A stretch of 7,550 bases of DNA, taken from the NCBI GenBank assembly GCA_903909295.1, contig CAIVVG010000046.1, positions 1 to 7,550 of the forward strand, given 5' to 3'. Source of the stretch: an uncultured Chlamydiae bacterium. GTDB lineage: Bacteria; Chlamydiota; Chlamydiia; Chlamydiales; SM23-39. Below, piece after piece: positions 5,827 to 7,550 of this stretch. Positions within the stretch are counted from its first letter, which is position 1. The number at the start of each line of letters is the position of its first letter. Under the pieces are notes generated by a model that had not been told where the DNA came from, searched no databases, and saw only the letters and a program-made list of their open reading frames with translations. A program made the position numbers and the translations under genes.

Positions 5827-6702
5827 ATGCGATTTAGAAAGACATTACTCATTTGCGGGTTGTTATTTATCAGCGGCTTGACATTCGTTGCGCACGAAAG
5901 GAATCGCTATAACGTCATCTCTCATGAGGAGCTCCTCACCATTCGCGAAAAGCTCAAAGTCCTGAGTCCACAAGAAAAGCAAGACCTCACCTTTTTTATC
6001 GACCAGGTTATCTCATTTGACCAGTACCCCTATACACTGGTCGGCTATAAACCAATGAGCGTCTCCAACATCATTGTCGAAGATACGGAGGATTTATTGC
6101 CCTTCTGCCAAGAAGCATTTAAAAGACCAAGACACCAAAAAATGATGCGGGGATACCTGGTTTGGGAAAAATACCAATCTTTTTTCCCAAGGAAAAAACA
6201 CATCCTTATCGATTATTCTTTTATGGGGAAGGGCAGAAAAGAGATCGCCTTAATCTGCCCCAAGTTGTGTATGGCCACGATTCAAGAGCATTTGGGCGAT
6301 TTTCAAGAAATTTTAGGAAGGTCCTGTACGCGTGAGGGCGTGTTTGAGATCTTAACCCAACCCGAACATCACGACTTTTATACATTGATCGACCATACCC
6401 GCCTGATGGGGATTCTCCTTGGGTTTGGAAGAAATAACGCTTGCCTTTACGAACAATACCAAGGAGGGATATCTCGCTGCTTCACGGAGCCTCAGAGGTC
6501 AGGAGAAAGCCCACTACACATGTTTAATCATGAATGGCCTTGGCCCGGAGCGCTACTTTCGCCCGATTTTGCTTGCGATCCTACTACGGAAGAAACCAGA
6601 CAGCTCAAAAAACACTATAAAAAAGCGCGCAGGGTCGTCCGCTGGACCTATTTCCTCAGAAATAACCTCGAGGTCACTCTCGCCCTTTTAGTGCAATCCT
6701 AG
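5827..6702 (+). CDS. Membrane-anchored or secreted protein of unknown function
   Basis: I do not recognise this 291-residue protein. Residues 5-22 form one hydrophobic stretch after basic MRFRK, a signal anchor or uncleaved signal peptide; there is no lipobox and no clear cleavage site, so the remaining 270 residues should lie outside the cytoplasm or be anchored. Visible landmarks are DQYPYTLVGYKPMS (65-78), HTRLMGILLGFGRNNA (190-205) and a C-terminal segment with TEETRQLKKHYKKARR (254-269) followed by LEVTLALL (281-288). These remind me of hypothetical proteins in environmental Chlamydiae, which I cannot verify here. Six cysteines lie between 94 and 250, so disulfides are possible. ATG 5827 is preferred because GAGAG (5816-5820) lies 6 bases before it; a TTG at 5821 has no such site. 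It follows the ATPase gene by 9 bases, and its stop shares CTAG with the convergent gene. Confidence 0.8.
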   Translation: MRFRKTLLICGLLFISGLTFVAHERNRYNVISHEELLTIREKLKVLSPQEKQDLTFFIDQVISFDQYPYTLVGYKPMSVSNIIVEDTEDLLPFCQEAFKRPRHQKMMRGYLVWEKYQSFFPRKKHILIDYSFMGKGRKEIALICPKLCMATIQEHLGDFQEILGRSCTREGVFEILTQPEHHDFYTLIDHTRLMGILLGFGRNNACLYEQYQGGISRCFTEPQRSGESPLHMFNHEWPWPGALLSPDFACDPTTEETRQLKKHYKKARRVVRWTYFLRNNLEVTLALLVQS

Positions 6703-7067
6703 CGAGGCCTGCCGCAGTTCCAGCAGTGCGTGGGATTATCCCACTTGTGATTCCAGGTACCGCAATCACATTTCCATGAATTGAAAATAACGGAGTCACC
6801 CACTTGTACATAGGGACGGCCTTCCGTGGAAAAAACAGCTGGAATAGCAAATGCCGCCCCATCGATATCTTCAACGTAGACGACGCCGTGCTCAAGGTGG
6901 AGCCTTTCCGGTTTAAGGAAAATTTTCCCCTCTTCAATTCTGGAAATTGAAGTATGGGCCCGTCGAATCACATTTTCAGCTGCATCTTGCTCTGCATTAG
7001 CGTAAAGAGAGGAAGAACCGACAATCAAGCTTAGAAAGGCGCATCTTGCGATCAACAACTTTCTCAT
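6699..7067 (-). CDS. Small exported protein with C-terminal four-cysteine zinc finger (RanBP2-like)
   Basis: A 122-residue protein. Residues 1-25 are a good Sec signal peptide (basic MRKLLIAR, hydrophobic core AFLSLIVGSSS, cleavage after ANA), leaving about 97 mature residues. The middle (26-97) is charged and then rich in beta-type residues (GVVYVEDIDGAAFAIP), with no family I can name. The C-terminus holds W98-x-C100-x-C102-G-x2-N-x9-C115-x2-C118-G, resembling the RanBP2-type finger (W-x-C-x2-C-x3-N-x6-C-x2-C) but with C-x-C spacing and a longer loop. Zinc binding is inferred. GAGG lies 5 bases before the ATG, and a near-consensus promoter lies just upstream. The gene converges on the membrane-anchored protein gene; the two stop codons overlap in CTAG (6699-6702). 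A role in the periplasm, at the cell surface or in the host is open. Confidence 0.82.
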   Translation of the reverse strand: MRKLLIARCAFLSLIVGSSSLYANAEQDAAENVIRRAHTSISRIEEGKIFLKPERLHLEHGVVYVEDIDGAAFAIPAVFSTEGRPYVQVGDSVIFNSWKCDCGTWNHKWDNPTHCWNCGRPR

Positions 7068-7091
7068 TAGACCTCAAATTTTTTCTGCAAA

Positions 7092-7121
7092 GGTATACCA
7101 TGCAGCAGTTCCAAGTGTCAA
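7092..7121 (-). promoter_or_regulatory. Promoter of the exported zinc-finger protein gene
   Basis: Minus strand: consensus TTGACA (7121-7116), 18-base spacer, TATACC (7097-7092) preceded by TGG, an extended -10. Transcription should start near 7085, giving an 18-base leader that contains the GAGG ribosome site. The -10 lies within the palindrome GGTATACC (7092-7099), itself flanked by CTGCA (7085-7089) and TGCAG (7101-7105), so an operator could overlap it. Confidence 0.7.
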
Positions 7122-7150
7122 GAGCTTGATTGTTACCCACCGGACGATTT

Positions 7151-7324
7151 TTACAGGTCTTTTCTAAGCATGAACATCCTTGAGCTCTTTTCATAGCCCT
7201 CTCGGGTGAATTCGATCGAATATCCGAGTTTTTGATAGAAGGGCAGAGCCTCCCAGTCCATGGTGCTGAGAGTAACGAACAAGGCTCCTCGCTCTCTTCC
7301 AATTTTTTCAGCCTCTAAGAGCAT
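7151..7324 (-). pseudogene. C-terminal remnant of a GNAT-family N-acetyltransferase
   Basis: Reading down from ATG 7324 the frame gives 57 residues ending in TAA at 7153-7151. It contains LLEAEKIGRERGALF, LSTMDWEALPFYQKLGY and a tail ending SSRMFMLRKDL, which is the typical second half of a GNAT acetyltransferase (end of motif A helix, motif B with the FYxKLGY signature). The acetyl-CoA-binding Q/RxxGxG/A loop and the whole N-terminal half are absent: the frame upstream (to TAA at 7411-7409) reads unrelated residues, and no ribosome site precedes the ATG. An insertion sequence begins about 110 bases upstream. I therefore call a gene truncated by rearrangement, probably linked to the transposon. 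A frameshift does not explain it, since only about 110 bases remain before the element. Confidence 0.8.
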
Positions 7325-7434
7325 AGTGTTGACTTGGAAGGACTGGTTAAAAATGCTAGAGGGGTATTCAAGCCCTTTTAGCGATCTTTTTTTCTGATTG
7401 GTGTTGATTTACAAAATTTTCTCCGTCTCTGTAA

Positions 7435-7550
7435 GGCGTTGTTGCATAAATAGCTGCGGATAAGGTTTTTCTTGCCTTAAGTCCAGTGAGCTTGTAAATT
7501 TTTTGTTGGTTACACGAAAAATTTGAGGCTCGACATGGCTCCCAAGAAAG
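7435..7550 (+). mobile_element. Left end of an IS5-family (IS903-like) insertion sequence, cut by the window
   Basis: GGCGTTGTTGCATAAATA (7435-7452) matches 15 of 18 bases of the IS903 terminal inverted repeat as I remember it (GGCTTTGTTGAATAAATC). An 82-base leader follows, then GAGG and an ATG at 7535, the arrangement expected of a transposase gene reading inward from the left end. The right end and the target duplication (9 bp for IS903) lie outside the window, so the insertion boundary is inferred from one end only. Confidence 0.65.
7535..7550 (+). CDS. Start of putative IS5-family transposase (partial)
   Basis: Only MAPKK and one further base are present. GAGG (7524-7527) lies 7 bases before the ATG, and the position 100 bases inside the insertion-sequence end fits a transposase start. 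The lysine-rich opening is compatible with IS903-group transposases, but five residues cannot prove it. Confidence 0.5.

Noticed and set aside
1..7550. CRISPR arrays, tRNA or rRNA genes
   Set aside because: No regularly spaced repeats, no cloverleaf with a TTCGANTC-type T-loop, and no rRNA-like stretch were seen on either strand by eye.

Overview
The window looks like a piece of an environmental (amoeba- or animal-associated) member of the Chlamydiae. The strongest argument is gene order. The minus strand carries sodA, accD, dut, ptsN and a second ptsN fused to an N-terminal helix-turn-helix domain. From memory this is the order around CT294-CT290 of Chlamydia trachomatis. The insertion sequence, the ATPase-nuclease gene and the unfamiliar secreted proteins point away from the compact Chlamydiaceae and towards Waddlia-, Estrella- or Parachlamydia-like lineages. 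I cannot name the genus from the sequence alone.

Layout. Positions 1-40 hold a G/C-rich hairpin. Positions 79-852 (+) encode a protein with a bilobed hydrophobic domain, the hallmark of chlamydial inclusion-membrane (Inc) proteins; its 3' end overlaps the convergent HTH-EIIA gene by 59 bases. From 4050 down to 794 (-) runs the conserved block: Mn-type superoxide dismutase, acetyl-CoA carboxylase beta subunit, dUTPase, EIIA-Ntr and HTH-EIIA. Gaps are short or negative, so most of it is probably co-transcribed. Its products serve oxidative defence, fatty-acid initiation, nucleotide-pool hygiene and phosphotransfer-based regulation.

At about 4,060 the conserved block ends and an accessory region begins. 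About 300 bases without a convincing gene hold a perfect 26-bp palindrome and a promoter whose -10 box lies only 7 bases from the next start codon, implying a leaderless mRNA. This drives (+) an AAA-type ATPase with a C-terminal PD-(D/E)XK-like nuclease domain (4348-5817), followed after 9 bases by a membrane-anchored protein of unknown function (5827-6702). Convergent to them, sharing the stop-codon CTAG, is a small secreted protein with a C-terminal four-cysteine zinc finger (7067-6699, -) behind a strong promoter. The right end has the C-terminal remnant of a GNAT acetyltransferase (minus strand) and then the left end and first codons of an IS5-family (IS903-like) insertion sequence that runs off the window.

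Most worth following up: a G9 tract in the linker of the HTH-EIIA gene, where gain or loss of one base would remove the EIIA domain; the palindrome plus leaderless promoter in front of the ATPase-nuclease/membrane-protein pair; and the exported RanBP2-like zinc finger.
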